Shown here: positions 5,322-5,713 of the stretch, one piece after another
How positions within the stretch are numbered: the stretch's first letter is position 1
How the letters are laid out: each line of letters begins with the position of its first letter
Source of the DNA: Nitrososphaerota archaeon
GTDB lineage: Archaea > Thermoproteota > Nitrososphaeria > Nitrososphaerales > Gagatemarchaeaceae
DNA length: 5,713 nt
Direction of reading: 5' to 3'
Assembly: GCA_003135575.1 (NCBI GenBank)
Contig: PLCG01000115.1
Span: 3,479-9,191 of the forward strand
Position numbers and translations under genes: made by a program
The notes under the pieces: model-generated
What the model saw: only the letters and a program-made list of their open reading frames with translations
The model's database searches: none
What the model was told of the DNA's origin: nothing

Positions 5322-5713
5322 TTTGATCCCCTCCGGGCTTCTGGCCTGGACTTGGGCGTGTCGCTCCCGTGCTTCAGCTTGGCCTTTAGGCGCCCGAGGA
5401 GCTCGAGCTTCTCGTCCGCGCTGACCCTAGGTATGTATCTCAGGTCCGCGGAGGGTGCGAGCGTCAGAGTCTTCGCGCCGGTCCGGTCCGCGACGTTCTC
5501 TGCTCGGGACTTTAGCGAGGCGAGGTTCTCTAGGTATGTGGTTCGTGAGTCGACTATCCCCGCGATGAACCCCTTGCTCGTCTTCGAGAGCGCCGAGTCG
5601 TCGGTCTGCGTCAAGTCCACGCCGATGTCGTCGGTCGGGATGACGTCGAAAAGATCCGGGAGGTAAGGGGAGGCGTCTCCAAAAGAGGCATAGAACCCGC
5701 TCCTCACGGAGGT
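5318..5713 (-). CDS. MetE N-terminal-domain-like protein (partial, C-terminal end)
   Basis: Only the last 131 codons are visible; the frame is open through the window edge, so the GTG at 5707 is not the real start. The segment matches the end of a MetE N-terminal-type barrel: SGFYASFGDASPYL near the edge, then a strand with IGVDLTQTD, then GFIAGIVDSRTTYLENL (the GxVDxRN-type motif of MetE N-domains), then TLAPSADLRYIPR (like the SCSLLHVP segment). The last 15 or so residues are a hydrophilic, basic tail. In full-length MetE the N-domain helps bind the polyglutamylated folate; here it is probably a separate subunit that assembles with the catalytic protein encoded next, with which it overlaps by four bases. 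The alternative is another full catalytic paralogue; the visible segment does not show zinc-ligand motifs, which favours the N-domain reading. The promoter of this operon lies outside the window. Confidence 0.8.
   Translation of the reverse strand, partial: TSVRSGFYASFGDASPYLPDLFDVIPTDDIGVDLTQTDDSALSKTSKGFIAGIVDSRTTYLENLASLKSRAENVADRTGAKTLTLAPSADLRYIPRVSADEKLELLGRLKAKLKHGSDTPKSRPEARRGSK
5328..5334 (-). promoter_or_regulatory. Strong Shine-Dalgarno for metE
   Basis: The minus-strand sequence GGAGGGG ends six bases before the GTG at 5321 and lies within the last codons of the upstream gene. It is the only strong ribosome binding site in the window and fixes the GTG as the metE start, supporting translation from inside a polycistronic mRNA. 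Confidence 0.7.

Noticed and set aside
5705..5707. GTG as the start of the rightmost gene
   Set aside because: The frame remains open upstream to the window edge and the protein would begin in the middle of a conserved barrel, so the gene is cut by the window.
1..5713. Mobile elements, CRISPR arrays, long repeats or foreign-composition islands
   Set aside because: No direct or inverted repeats, transposase motifs or regularly spaced repeats were seen by eye, and composition looks even across the genes.

Overview
The window is a compact, GC-rich (about 60% by eye) stretch with all recognisable genes on the minus strand, so it is best read from right to left. It looks archaeal. The genes have almost no leaders, start on TTG or GTG, and carry TATA-like boxes about 30 to 45 bases upstream of two starts. 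The methionine synthase is split into separate N-domain and catalytic-domain genes, as in many Thermoproteota/Nitrososphaeria and some Thermoplasmata. Assignment to the Thermoproteota/Nitrososphaeria side is an inference from protein style, not a demonstrated placement.

Positions 5713 to 2002 hold a tightly packed methionine / one-carbon operon. In order of transcription it contains: (1) the C-terminal part of a MetE N-domain-like protein cut by the window edge; (2) a 398-residue cobalamin-independent methionine synthase catalytic protein with the full His-x-Cys / Glu / Cys zinc set; (3) a second, divergent 416-residue MetE-superfamily protein with a zinc-type His-x-Cys / Asp / Cys set and an extra C-terminal domain resembling DUF4346; (4) a MetF-type methylenetetrahydrofolate (or pterin) reductase. 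The junctions are a 4-base GTGA overlap, a 4-base TTGA overlap, and an abutment with no gap. The logic is that MetF makes the methyl-pterin and the MetE proteins pass the methyl group to homocysteine. The third gene is unexplained and is the most interesting item.

Positions 1948 to 1235 encode a short sugar-1-phosphate nucleotidyltransferase, preceded by a 53-base gap with a TATA-like box placed for a nearly leaderless transcript. Positions 1153 to 53 encode an IMP dehydrogenase (GuaB) that lacks the usual CBS-domain insertion. It is preceded by an 81-base gap with a convincing BRE/TATA pair. The first 52 bases are ambiguous: they could be the start of another minus-strand gene or the tail of a convergent plus-strand gene.

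No tRNA, rRNA, CRISPR array, insertion sequence, long repeat or convincing terminator was seen. No gene-free stretch exceeds 81 bases, apart from the ambiguous left edge. I see no clear new system, but the triple MetE-superfamily cluster with a DUF4346-like fusion is worth following up.
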